This document shows positions 25,411 through 32,582 of a stretch of DNA of 32,582 bases, one piece after another. The stretch is from UBA1424 sp041669225 (lineage in GTDB: Bacteria; Bacillota_I; Bacilli_A; RFN20; CAG-826). The notes beneath the pieces are model-generated. The model worked only from the letters and a program-made list of their open reading frames with translations. It made no database searches and was not told the DNA's origin. The first letter of the stretch is position 1. Every line of letters starts with the position of its first letter. The translations under genes were made by a program, and so were the position numbers. The stretch is taken from positions 1 through 32,582 of the forward strand of contig JBAYBO010000005.1 of the NCBI GenBank assembly GCA_041669225.1. The letters run 5' to 3'.

Positions 25411-25938
25411 ATGATTAAGAAAGATAAAAAGAAAGTAACGAATTCCATAAAACGAAATAATTCATCGTGTGATGAATGGAAGCTTTTCTTTCGACCTTTT
25501 TTGGATTTGTTTTGTTTAAAAGGCGTCCGTAAAAATGTCATGTTGCTTCTATTTTTTTCAATTATCAGCTCATTAAGTGCTTACTTCTTTGGCGCTTTTA
25601 TTTTCGCCAAACAATATTGGGCCTTCGGAGTTAATCTAGTTGTCTTAGGGTTAGCGGTTTCTTTTGGATTAAAGCAAATAAAAATTATTACTAATCGTGC
25701 AAACAAACAATATTTGTATCTTCCTTTTAGTTTTTCTCTTGCACAACTATTGTTTGCGGTTGTTTTGCCGATATTAATTTCGGGAATTATTTTATTTTTC
25801 GTTTTTCGCTTCGAAAGCCTGATTGTATATTCACATGGAAATTGGGTTTCATTAATTCCTGTTTTGCTTATTAACTGCTTCTTTGCTTATCTGGTTATCT
25901 ATCATGACTTTGGCATAAGAGGAAATAGTAGTGAGTAA
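25411..25938 (+). CDS. Small four-TM membrane protein paired with Wzy-like copy 2
   Basis: A 175-residue protein with a basic, hydrophilic N-terminus (MIKKDKKKVTNSIKRN) and four hydrophobic segments around MLLLFFSIISSLSAYFF, FGVNLVVLGLAVSFG, LLFAVVLPILISGIILFF and LIPVLLINCFFAYLVI. It resembles the product of 16183-16758 in length, topology and local motifs (SAYFFGA, HGNWVSLI), and like it overlaps a following Wzy-like gene (here by 8 bases). I do not recognise a named family. The repeated pairing suggests it helps the polymerase fold, assemble or be regulated. Its start appears leaderless, while the next gene has a proper ribosome site. Confidence 0.78.
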   Translation: MIKKDKKKVTNSIKRNNSSCDEWKLFFRPFLDLFCLKGVRKNVMLLLFFSIISSLSAYFFGAFIFAKQYWAFGVNLVVLGLAVSFGLKQIKIITNRANKQYLYLPFSFSLAQLLFAVVLPILISGIILFFVFRFESLIVYSHGNWVSLIPVLLINCFFAYLVIYHDFGIRGNSSE

Positions 25939-27334
25939 GGCTCGTTCAGTAATAGTCTTTTTATTTCCAGCAATATTGATTATTTACTTTTTTGCGACCT
26001 TCATACCCAATATTGTGTCATGGAACAGCGCTTTAGAATCTTTCTTCACAAGTGGAACGACTAAACTTATTTGGAGAGCGGCATTTGCTATTTTGTATGC
26101 AAGTTATACAGTAGTCGCTTATTTTGTATTAAAGCCAAAAATAAACAAACCTTTACTAGTTTTTTCGCTATTGGCTTTTTTTGTTCTTTTACTTTCACCG
26201 GTTTTTAATCTTGGCGAAATATCTTTTGTTTACATAGACGATTTTCAAAGAACGATAAATTACAGTATCAAAATCGGTATTCTTGAAATATTGAGTTTCT
26301 ATGCGGATACCCTTTTCTCTTTAGTTTTTCTTCTTTCTCTTTTTACAGTGCTTCCAATACTCATAAGAGAATCAAAAGGACATATTCTTCTCTTCTATCT
26401 TTTTGTGAGTTTTATGTTCTTCTCATGCCTTTTAAGTTATATTTTGGAAGCTGATACTTATCTTTTAAAAATTCAAGGAAACAGCAATGCACAACTTTAT
26501 GGTATCGCTTCGATTTTTCCTTCTAAAAACGCTTTTGGCGCCTTCTTAGTCCAAGCAATTATTATCTCGGCATTCATGCTCTTCCGTTCGCTAAATACTA
26601 AGACAAACCGCAAGCGGGTGTTTAAAAGTTTAATGAATATTACATGGGCTTTATTGGTCGCAGTTTTCTTTGTAACTTTATTCTTCTCATTTAGCAAAAA
26701 TGGCATTGGAGCGGCATTTGTTTTCGCCATTTCCGTGATTGTCTTTTTCATCAATCGCTTTTTTACTAAGCAGAAGAAAACCCTTCCAAAAAAAATACGT
26801 CTCGTCGGATTATTCATACTGGCAATCCTTGTCGTTGGCATTTCCTTTATGTTAATAAACCCTACAACGAGGCTCGCTTTTATTAGAGCTTTGGAAGGTC
26901 GAAATGATTTAGCGGTATATTTTTTCGATAATTTCAAAGGAGAGCAAATATTTCTCGGTTTTGGCCACACCTTGCCTCACCAAGCTTATAAATGGTCAAT
27001 CATTGGCCATTTCAATTCGATTTTTACTGATGTTCATAACGCCTATTTAACTGTGTTAGGAATGGGTGGAATCATCTTTTTCGCATTTTATGTCGGACTA
27101 CATTTATATGCTTTTAGACTTATCAATCAAAGAAAGAATAATTTAATGATTTATGTCGTGCCCTCTGCGGCTTTGCTAGCTTATGCTTTTTGGGCTTTCT
27201 TCGAATCTGCGCAAATTTTCATTTCTGGTTCAAGTGCTTCATCACTGATGAGCATGCTTATCGTCGCCATTCCGCTTGCGTATGCGGTTCATAGTCGCGA
27301 GGAAGTTATTAACCTAGAAACGGATGTTGGTTAA
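25931..27334 (+). CDS. O-antigen polymerase/ligase-type membrane protein (Wzy-like), copy 2
   Basis: A 467-residue polytopic protein of the Wzy/WaaL superfamily, paralogous along its length to the product of 14717-16186. Shared blocks are SGTTKLIWR, SIFPSKNAFGAFLVQ, LGFGHTLPHQAYKWS, DVHNAYLTVLGMGGI and FFESAQIFISGSSASS. It would polymerise repeat units or transfer the finished glycan at the outer membrane face. The start is GTG 25931, supported by AGAGG about 8 bases upstream inside the partner gene. It is convergent with the third Wzy-like gene, with 38 bp between the stops. Confidence 0.88.
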   Translation: MSKARSVIVFLFPAILIIYFFATFIPNIVSWNSALESFFTSGTTKLIWRAAFAILYASYTVVAYFVLKPKINKPLLVFSLLAFFVLLLSPVFNLGEISFVYIDDFQRTINYSIKIGILEILSFYADTLFSLVFLLSLFTVLPILIRESKGHILLFYLFVSFMFFSCLLSYILEADTYLLKIQGNSNAQLYGIASIFPSKNAFGAFLVQAIIISAFMLFRSLNTKTNRKRVFKSLMNITWALLVAVFFVTLFFSFSKNGIGAAFVFAISVIVFFINRFFTKQKKTLPKKIRLVGLFILAILVVGISFMLINPTTRLAFIRALEGRNDLAVYFFDNFKGEQIFLGFGHTLPHQAYKWSIIGHFNSIFTDVHNAYLTVLGMGGIIFFAFYVGLHLYAFRLINQRKNNLMIYVVPSAALLAYAFWAFFESAQIFISGSSASSLMSMLIVAIPLAYAVHSREEVINLETDVG

Positions 27335-27372
27335 CTTGATGATGAGATGTTTATTACATATGATTCTATAAA

Positions 27373-29412
27373 TTACTTATTAATTGCACGGGCAAAAGAT
27401 AGAAGCATTGTACGATTGATTACGCTATTTTTTACATCAAACATTCTAATGAATGGTAATGCAAATACGAAACAAAGAAGGGCGATTTCCGATACGATAA
27501 ACCAGGTAAGTCCATTAGCAAAAAAGATAACTAGTGAGCCGCTTAATGCAATAGTTAGAAATATAACTGAAGATCGGCCAATTATTTTAACTATATATTC
27601 TTTGAATTTGACCTGAGATGATTTCGAAATTCGCTCGCTTATTAATAAATTGAGCAATAGTGCATTAACAGCAAAGACCATCACCAAGGGATAAGAAGTT
27701 AATACATATAAAACAATCCCGGCAGCACTTATTAGTAAAGTGAGAATCGTAAATAAGTAAAACAAAACTTTTTTATTATCGATTTTGAGTTTATAAATAT
27801 TTCCCAAAGATCGGGGAACGACAATCATAATGGTTATAATAATAACCAATAATGTTATATAGGAGACTATCTGCGAACCTTTTAAATGTAAATGAAAAAA
27901 TGACATCATTACGCTGATGCCTAAAAATAAGGATATATAATTAGTAACTTTTCTAGTAAATAAATAGACATCATATCTTGGCATTCGATATTCAAATAAC
28001 TCAGTAGTTTCAACAATCTCTAGGTTGGCTTCGGGATGACGTCTCGCATATAACCAAGATAATGCCGGCAAACTAACAATAGTGGTTGTTGCAACTCCTT
28101 CGATAGTCAAATCAAATAAAGTTGATGTCTCCACCATTGTATATGCTAAAAATGAACCAAGAATAATCAAAGCAGGAATTCCAATTTTGTAATTTTTTAC
28201 TGAAATGTAAATATTAATGACAAAAAGCGCGGTAACACCAAGACAATACGGTATTACGCCAATGAGTCCCCAAATTCCCAAGATTTCTAAAAAACCATTG
28301 TGAGAAAAGTAATTCGGGATTCCTCTAGAACTAATTTCTCCGGTATAAAAATACAAAGTCCGATTAAAAATGATTGGTCCTCTTCCCAGCCACAAATAGG
28401 TTCCTTTTGCCATACTAACAACACTGTTCCAAATATACTCTCGGAGATTGATTGAATTTCTACCCAATTCGACATAATACTCAAGAATAAACCTTCTTGC
28501 TTCTTTAAAAAGCCAAACATCCATTAAACCCGGAATTGGTATTAAAAACAAACCAAAAAAGCCGACTAATGCAACAACTCCTACATAAATGCCATTTCTG
28601 ATTTTATGCTGTTTGAAAGTGGCAATCATGCGATATATGAAGTGAATTATAAAGCTTATTAATGCAACAGCAGTTGCCGCTTTTGAGAAAGTAAAAAAGA
28701 TACTAACAAACAAAATAATTAGAAAGGCATAGTTATACCATTTAGGAAGCGAAGAAATAATATTATAGAGGGCCAGCATCCCCAGCAGTAGCATTAATGC
28801 ATACATATTGCGGTTAAATAAAAATGATTGTGGATAATCATATCCATGTAAGCCGTGATTATAAAGATGCACATAGGATGAAAAATCTAAGACATAACTT
28901 AACAGTGCCGAAATAAGTGCTACACCAACCATAACGTACATTAAAAATAATACATACTTTCGAAAACTAATTAATCGAGGCATGATTATAACTTGAAAAT
29001 AAACTCCGACCACCGCAATAATAACAAACATTATGCTTTTAACTTTTTGCTCTATTGAAACAATGAAGTCTTTTTGCACTAATGTTTCGACATCTTCGAC
29101 AAGTTCCAAAGTTTCAAACGTCTGTATTTCGGGAGTTAATAAGATCCCAATTATTGCTCCGATAGCAATCATTAATAAAGCGACACCAAATAACGTTTTA
29201 AACTTTAGCCCATTGTACTTGTGTTCGCAGTATAAAAAATATCCAACAAGAACAATAATCCCAATGAATATAAGAAGATATTCTAAAACAGAGAACGGCC
29301 TTTGAAAGTTTGTAAAATCAAAAAGAACGACATTTTCTGCAAAATATGCACATAAAATCAAAATTATCCAAAAAACAATATTTGTTAATAAATTACGGTA
29401 CTTGATTGTCAT
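27373..29412 (-). CDS. Third O-antigen ligase/polymerase-like protein with a C-terminal membrane extension
   Basis: A 679-residue membrane protein, much longer than typical Wzy/WaaL proteins (about 400-480). Residues to ~450 carry the superfamily features: FNRNMYALMLLLGMLAL, FFTFSKAATAVALISF and the loop motif FSHNGFLEILGIWGLIGV. After a polar stretch around TTELFEYRMPRYDV there are about six further hydrophobic segments to the C-terminus that are not part of the core family. It is not a close paralogue of the other two Wzy-like proteins. It has its own promoter candidate with no Shine-Dalgarno. The C-terminal extension could be a regulatory or partner domain; its role is unknown. Confidence 0.85.
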   Translation of the reverse strand: MTIKYRNLLTNIVFWIILILCAYFAENVVLFDFTNFQRPFSVLEYLLIFIGIIVLVGYFLYCEHKYNGLKFKTLFGVALLMIAIGAIIGILLTPEIQTFETLELVEDVETLVQKDFIVSIEQKVKSIMFVIIAVVGVYFQVIIMPRLISFRKYVLFLMYVMVGVALISALLSYVLDFSSYVHLYNHGLHGYDYPQSFLFNRNMYALMLLLGMLALYNIISSLPKWYNYAFLIILFVSIFFTFSKAATAVALISFIIHFIYRMIATFKQHKIRNGIYVGVVALVGFFGLFLIPIPGLMDVWLFKEARRFILEYYVELGRNSINLREYIWNSVVSMAKGTYLWLGRGPIIFNRTLYFYTGEISSRGIPNYFSHNGFLEILGIWGLIGVIPYCLGVTALFVINIYISVKNYKIGIPALIILGSFLAYTMVETSTLFDLTIEGVATTTIVSLPALSWLYARRHPEANLEIVETTELFEYRMPRYDVYLFTRKVTNYISLFLGISVMMSFFHLHLKGSQIVSYITLLVIIITIMIVVPRSLGNIYKLKIDNKKVLFYLFTILTLLISAAGIVLYVLTSYPLVMVFAVNALLLNLLISERISKSSQVKFKEYIVKIIGRSSVIFLTIALSGSLVIFFANGLTWFIVSEIALLCFVFALPFIRMFDVKNSVINRTMLLSFARAINK

Positions 29413-29422
29413 AATTATTCGT

Positions 29423-29465
29423 TCGGTTTATATAAACTATTATATTCTATTAGTCAATAAACCGA
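29423..29465. repeat. 9-bp inverted repeat flanking a promoter
   Basis: TCGGTTTAT (29423-29431) and ATAAACCGA (29457-29465) are perfect inverted copies separated by 25 bases. One arm overlaps the -10 and the other abuts the -35 of the minus-strand promoter. No T-run follows, so it does not look like a terminator. A divided operator is possible. Confidence 0.4.
29429..29457 (-). promoter_or_regulatory. Promoter of the third Wzy-like gene
   Basis: Minus strand TTGACT (29457-29452), a 17-bp spacer and TATATA (29434-29429). The ATG at 29412 follows 16 bases after the -10, so the leader would be only about 9-10 bases and contains no Shine-Dalgarno. Confidence 0.5.
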
Positions 29466-29475
29466 TGGAGTTAAT

Positions 29476-30087
29476 TTAGCGACCCTCAAAGAGAAACATT
29501 TTTCGGATTGTTAAAAAGAAAATAATAATGTCTAATTTAAAGGAAATATTTTTGGTGTAATAATAGTCTAGTTCAGCCTTTTGTTTCACTTCGTGATTAC
29601 GGCCATGAGTTTGTGCGTATCCGGATAATCCTGGTCTTAAGGAATTTGGACTAGGAAAAAGCTTGGCTCTTTCGTTAATTATTTCATCTTCATTAATGGC
29701 TGCGGGAGGTCTGGGTCCGATTAAACTCATCTGGCCAACGAATATATTGAAGAATTGAGGTAGTTCATCAATACTTGTCTTGCGCAAGAAGCCGCCAATA
29801 TTAGACAACAACGCTTTTTGTTGTTCTTCAGTCATGTTGCTCGGAGGAATTTCGGGAGCATCGAAACGCATTGTCCGAAATTTGATTATACGAAACACTT
29901 TATTGTTCCTGCCAACGCGTCTTTGTAAAAAGAAAATCGGCCCTCTCGAGGTACAAAGTATCAAAAGGGCGACGAGAATCAGAAACGGTAATAAAATAAC
30001 GATTGCAAAAAACGCAATAAATATGTCAAGAAATCGCTTAAAAGCAAGATATGTGATTTGTCTTTTTGTAAATCCCTGTTCACTCAT
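29476..30087 (-). CDS. Second initiating undecaprenyl-phosphate sugar-1-phosphate transferase (CapM-like)
   Basis: A 203-residue PglC-type phosphoglycosyltransferase with the family blocks FKRFLDIFIAFFAIVILLPF (re-entrant helix), QRRVGRNNKVFRIIKFRTMR, TSIDELPQFFNIFVGQMSL, IGPRPP and LRPGLSGYAQ. It loads a sugar 1-phosphate on undecaprenyl phosphate. It follows fnlABC, so a FucNAc-type or related UDP sugar is a reasonable candidate substrate by analogy with Staphylococcus CapM. The gene lies 67 bases after fnlC and lacks a clear ribosome site; TATAAA ends 11 bases before its ATG. It is homologous to, but distinct from, the enzyme at 12740-13399. Confidence 0.93.
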   Translation of the reverse strand: MSEQGFTKRQITYLAFKRFLDIFIAFFAIVILLPFLILVALLILCTSRGPIFFLQRRVGRNNKVFRIIKFRTMRFDAPEIPPSNMTEEQQKALLSNIGGFLRKTSIDELPQFFNIFVGQMSLIGPRPPAAINEDEIINERAKLFPSPNSLRPGLSGYAQTHGRNHEVKQKAELDYYYTKNISFKLDIIIFFLTIRKMFLFEGR

Positions 30088-30154
30088 ACGCGAATAACTT
30101 TATACTAATTATTACCCCTTATCAAGTTTAAAATATCAATAAGGAGATTAATAT

Positions 30155-31282
30155 CTAATTTAACCATGTTGTCTTATTGACAATATGGACATAACTTTGA
30201 ATTATTTTCACGATTTTGGTCGACACATCAGTGGATTCATAATCTATGGGCAACTTTGCTATTGGCCTTTCTTTTGCTAAGCGAATAGCAAGTTCGGTTG
30301 CCGCCAAAACATCGCGACTTTTGATGCCACCAACTACCACCGTGCCAGCGTCTAGTCCTTCTGGTCTTTCAGTCGATGTGCGAATCAAAACACCCGGAAA
30401 ACCAAGAATGGCGGATTCTTCCGTTAGCGTTCCACTGTCGCTTAAAACCACTAAAGCATTAGCCTGTAATTTAACATAATCATGAAAACCAAGTGGTTTG
30501 ATGTTTTTGACCAAGGAATGAAAAACGATTCCTCTTTTTTCAATTATTTTTCTTGTCCGAGGATGGGTGGAATAAATGACCGGAACTTGATATTTTTCGG
30601 CAGCTTGGTTAATTGATTCAACTAGTTCAATATAATTATCTTCGATGTCGATGTTTTCTTCGCGATGCGCGGAAACGACAATATATTTGTCCTTTTGAAG
30701 TTCTAAATGTTCAAGAACATCGCTTTTTCCTATTTTATCAATATTTTTACTAATTACTTCGTGCATTGGCGAGCCAGTAACGAAGATTGTTTTGCCATCC
30801 ATTCCTTCGGATAACAAATAACGGCGAGAATTTTCGGTATATGGCAGATTTATATCAGCAATGTGATCAACAATTGTTCGATTAACCATTTCCGGGACAT
30901 TCCAGTCCCAGCAACGGTTTCCAGCTTCCATATGGAAAACAGGTATCTTTAAACGTTTCGCGGAGATAGCCGCTAAAGCGGAATTCGTATCCCCTAGAAT
31001 CAAAATCGCATCAGGTTTTAATTCGCTCATCAGCTTATAACTTTTTGCAATGACATTGCCAATCGTTTCGCCGAGGTGTTCTCCTGCGCTCTCTAGATAA
31101 TAATCAGGAGCTCTAAGTCCCAAATCCTCAAAAAAGATTTGATTGAGTTCATAATCATAATTTTGTCCAGTATGAACAAGAATATGATCAAAATATTGAT
31201 CGCAAGCTTTAATTGTTTCGCTCAAGCGAATAATTTCTGGTCTTGTTCCTAAAATGGTCATTACTATATATTTGTCATTCAT
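30155..31282 (-). CDS. fnlC: UDP-N-acetyl-L-fucosamine-forming 2-epimerase (FnlC/CapG/WbjD)
   Basis: A 375-residue member of the UDP-GlcNAc 2-epimerase (WecB) fold: ILGTRPEIIRLSETI, HTGQNYDYELNQIFFEDL, ILGDTNSALAAISAKR, VFHMEAGNRCWDWNVPEMVN, VSAHREENID and LSDSGTLTEESAILGFPGV. Its operon position behind fnlA and fnlB identifies it as the last step of UDP-L-FucNAc synthesis, epimerising C2 of UDP-2-acetamido-2,6-dideoxy-L-talose. The start lies within the end of fnlB (8-base overlap) behind GAGGAGG, so expression is coupled. The enzyme is cytoplasmic. Confidence 0.94.
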   Translation of the reverse strand: MNDKYIVMTILGTRPEIIRLSETIKACDQYFDHILVHTGQNYDYELNQIFFEDLGLRAPDYYLESAGEHLGETIGNVIAKSYKLMSELKPDAILILGDTNSALAAISAKRLKIPVFHMEAGNRCWDWNVPEMVNRTIVDHIADINLPYTENSRRYLLSEGMDGKTIFVTGSPMHEVISKNIDKIGKSDVLEHLELQKDKYIVVSAHREENIDIEDNYIELVESINQAAEKYQVPVIYSTHPRTRKIIEKRGIVFHSLVKNIKPLGFHDYVKLQANALVVLSDSGTLTEESAILGFPGVLIRTSTERPEGLDAGTVVVGGIKSRDVLAATELAIRLAKERPIAKLPIDYESTDVSTKIVKIIQSYVHIVNKTTWLN

Positions 31283-32396
31283 TAATTTCGACCTCCTCGT
31301 GATAGGTGTCGGGATTGTCTTTATCGAACACTTCGCTTGCCCACATGATTGTCACCGAATCATCCTCTCCAACATTCTTAATCGAATGAGTGTAGCCCGG
31401 AGGAATATCCACTACTTGTATTTTTGACTCGTTTACTTTATAAGTAAAGATTTCTTTGGTTCCTATTTTTCTAAACTTGATTTCACATTCACCGCTAACG
31501 ACAATGAACTTCTCATTTTTCGTATGGTGATAATGATTACCTTTGGTGATGCCTGGTTTCGAAATGTTGACTGATACTTGTCCATCATTAACTGTTTTCA
31601 AAACTTCAGTAAACGAACCCCTAGCATCGACATTCATCTTCAAGTCATAAGCGAAATCATCTATCGAGTAATAACTCAAAAAAGTCGCATATAACTTGTG
31701 ATCAAAATCGCTTTCAATCTTTGGAGTATAAAAAGTGTCGCGAGTCAGTTTAAACTCATTAATCTTTTTAGCGAGTCTACCAAGCGAAATAACCTCCATA
31801 GGGTAAACCTCTTCAAGAACTCTATTCCGCCCTGTTTGAGGCTCATTAAGGCGCTTTATAAACTCTTTGACAACGTCGTCCACATAAACAAGTTTAACTT
31901 CATAATTATCATCCCTAATTTCGATTGGCAAATTATTCGCGATGCTATGACAGAATGTGGCGACAACTGAGTTGTAATTGGGTTTACACCACTTTCCAAA
32001 GACATTTGTTAAGCGATAAATCCTGACAGGGTTCCCCGTCTCTTCCATAAAAGAAAAAAGACAATCCTCGGCCATTTGTTTTGATTTTCCATAATCGTTA
32101 TCGAGTTCTGCTTGAGTGCTTGAAGAAAAGATTATTGGAATGATTCTGTTACTGGCTTTAAGAAGTTCGATGAGACGCAAGGTAAAATTTGCGTTGCCAT
32201 CATAAAATTCTTCTTTGCTCATCGGGCGATTAATGCCCGCCAAATGGATGATATAATCGGCAACGTCTAGAAAACGCTTAAGATTTTCTTTGGTTTTGTC
32301 TAAATCAAAAGGTAGAACTTCAAAGCCTTTGTTTTTTAGTTCAAGGCAAAGATTTTTGCCAATAAAACCATTAGCGCCAGTAACTAGTACTTTCAT
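31275..32396 (-). CDS. fnlB: Bifunctional SDR-cupin reductase of UDP-L-FucNAc synthesis (FnlB/CapF/WbjC)
   Basis: A 373-residue two-domain enzyme. The N-terminal SDR domain has VTGANGFIGKNL, FSSSTQAE and Tyr102-x3-Lys106 (DYGKSK). From about residue 250 a cupin domain follows (GSFTEVLKT, NHYHHTKNEKFIVVSGE with His 288-291, DIPPGYTHSIKNVG). This order is diagnostic of CapF, which in Staphylococcus epimerises at C3 in the cupin domain and reduces the 4-keto group with NADPH in the SDR domain. It shares TAATG with the upstream fnlA and overlaps fnlC by 8 bases. It ends in TGA. Confidence 0.96.
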   Translation of the reverse strand: MKVLVTGANGFIGKNLCLELKNKGFEVLPFDLDKTKENLKRFLDVADYIIHLAGINRPMSKEEFYDGNANFTLRLIELLKASNRIIPIIFSSSTQAELDNDYGKSKQMAEDCLFSFMEETGNPVRIYRLTNVFGKWCKPNYNSVVATFCHSIANNLPIEIRDDNYEVKLVYVDDVVKEFIKRLNEPQTGRNRVLEEVYPMEVISLGRLAKKINEFKLTRDTFYTPKIESDFDHKLYATFLSYYSIDDFAYDLKMNVDARGSFTEVLKTVNDGQVSVNISKPGITKGNHYHHTKNEKFIVVSGECEIKFRKIGTKEIFTYKVNESKIQVVDIPPGYTHSIKNVGEDDSVTIMWASEVFDKDNPDTYHEEVEINE

Positions 32397-32582
32397 TATT
32401 GCTTTTTAAACAAATCTAACTTCAAAAGAAGTTTCTTCATCCCTTCAATATCTAATCGTTCGGTATTATGAGAGGTGTATTGAAGATTGCTATCAAACTT
32501 TGTTTGCCCTTCTGAAAAATACTTATTGTAATTAAGGTCCCTATTATCGGCTTTAATACGAAAGAAACCGGGAAGATCCTCT
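32396..32582 (-). CDS. fnlA: UDP-GlcNAc 4,6-dehydratase/5-epimerase (FnlA/CapE), C-terminal fragment
   Basis: The minus strand from the window edge is open to a TAA at 32398-32396 and encodes about 61 residues. PGFFRIKADNRDLNYNKYF, then SEGQTKFDSNLQYTSHNTER and a C-terminal LDIEGMKKLL segment form the typical end of FnlA/CapE/WbjB. The stop overlaps the fnlB start (TAATG). It should make the 4-keto intermediate for UDP-L-FucNAc. The gene is cut by the window edge and nothing suggests it is broken. Confidence 0.9.
   Translation of the reverse strand, partial: EDLPGFFRIKADNRDLNYNKYFSEGQTKFDSNLQYTSHNTERLDIEGMKKLLLKLDLFKKQ

Noticed and set aside
26497..26970. 157-codon open frame on the minus strand
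   Set aside because: Antisense shadow of the Wzy-like gene at 25931-27334, whose membrane-protein composition explains the open opposite frame; no family resemblance.
30117..30144. CCTTAT/ATAAGG inverted repeat between fnlC and the initiating transferase
   Set aside because: Only six pairs with a 16-base loop and no T-run; too weak for a terminator.
1..32582. Mycoplasma-type code (TGA as Trp)
   Set aside because: Genes end naturally at TGA (fnlB at 31275, GT2 at 13396, small membrane gene at 16183) and Trp codons are TGG throughout.
1..32582. Mobile elements, tRNA, rRNA, CRISPR
   Set aside because: No transposase or integrase motifs, no tRNA-like cloverleaf, no regularly spaced repeats were seen by eye. 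Computed searches could still find degenerate remnants.

Overview
The window is almost wholly a surface-polysaccharide (capsule, O-antigen-like or exopolysaccharide) biosynthesis locus from a low-GC bacterium. TGA is a real stop: the fnlB homologue, a GT2 gene and a small membrane-protein gene all end in it, and tryptophan is TGG, so this is the standard bacterial code and not the Mycoplasma code. AT-rich coding, GGAGG-type ribosome sites inside operons and the mix of families suggest a Firmicutes/Bacilli relative, possibly one of the wall-poor or uncultured lineages near Mollicutes. That placement is inference. I see no tRNA, rRNA, CRISPR array, transposase or integrase.

Layout. Left end: a possible truncated CDS tail (1-120), then on the minus strand a membrane-anchored InlB-repeat/LRR protein and a GT2 glycosyltransferase, divergent from galE on the plus strand (3191-4213). 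Next, minus strand: an ATP-grasp gene followed directly by a fused pyruvyltransferase-ferredoxin-FrhB gene, then upstream of these a separate GNAT-like gene. Plus strand 8461-10363: an SDR oxidoreductase and a second pyruvyltransferase-family protein. Minus strand 20117 down to 10366: a nine-gene run (GT14, two GT4, a 4-TM protein, a Wzy-like polymerase, a lipoprotein, a GT2, an initiating phosphosugar transferase, and a flippase fused to a GT2). Plus strand 20408-25363: a CapD-type 4,6-dehydratase, a GT4-like enzyme and a split transketolase, closed by a hairpin terminator. A second 4-TM protein plus Wzy-like pair follows (25411-27334). Minus strand from the right edge: fnlA (partial), fnlB, fnlC, a second initiating transferase and a third Wzy-like protein.

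How the genes fit. FnlA/B/C should make UDP-L-FucNAc, CapD-like a UDP-4-keto-6-deoxy sugar, and GalE UDP-Gal or UDP-GalNAc. Two PglC/WcaJ-like transferases would load the first sugar on undecaprenyl phosphate, at least seven glycosyltransferases would extend it, the Wzx domain would flip it, and up to three polymerase/ligase-type proteins would polymerise or attach it. Pyruvyl, acyl and transketolase-derived groups are likely decorations. Two initiating enzymes and three polymerases suggest two or more products, or modular replacement.

Two features stand out. A pair of a small 4-TM protein with a Wzy-like protein occurs twice as diverged paralogues. Several genes also appear to be leaderless: a -10 hexamer lies 6-7 nt before the ATG with no Shine-Dalgarno sequence, including the first gene of both 4-TM/Wzy pairs.
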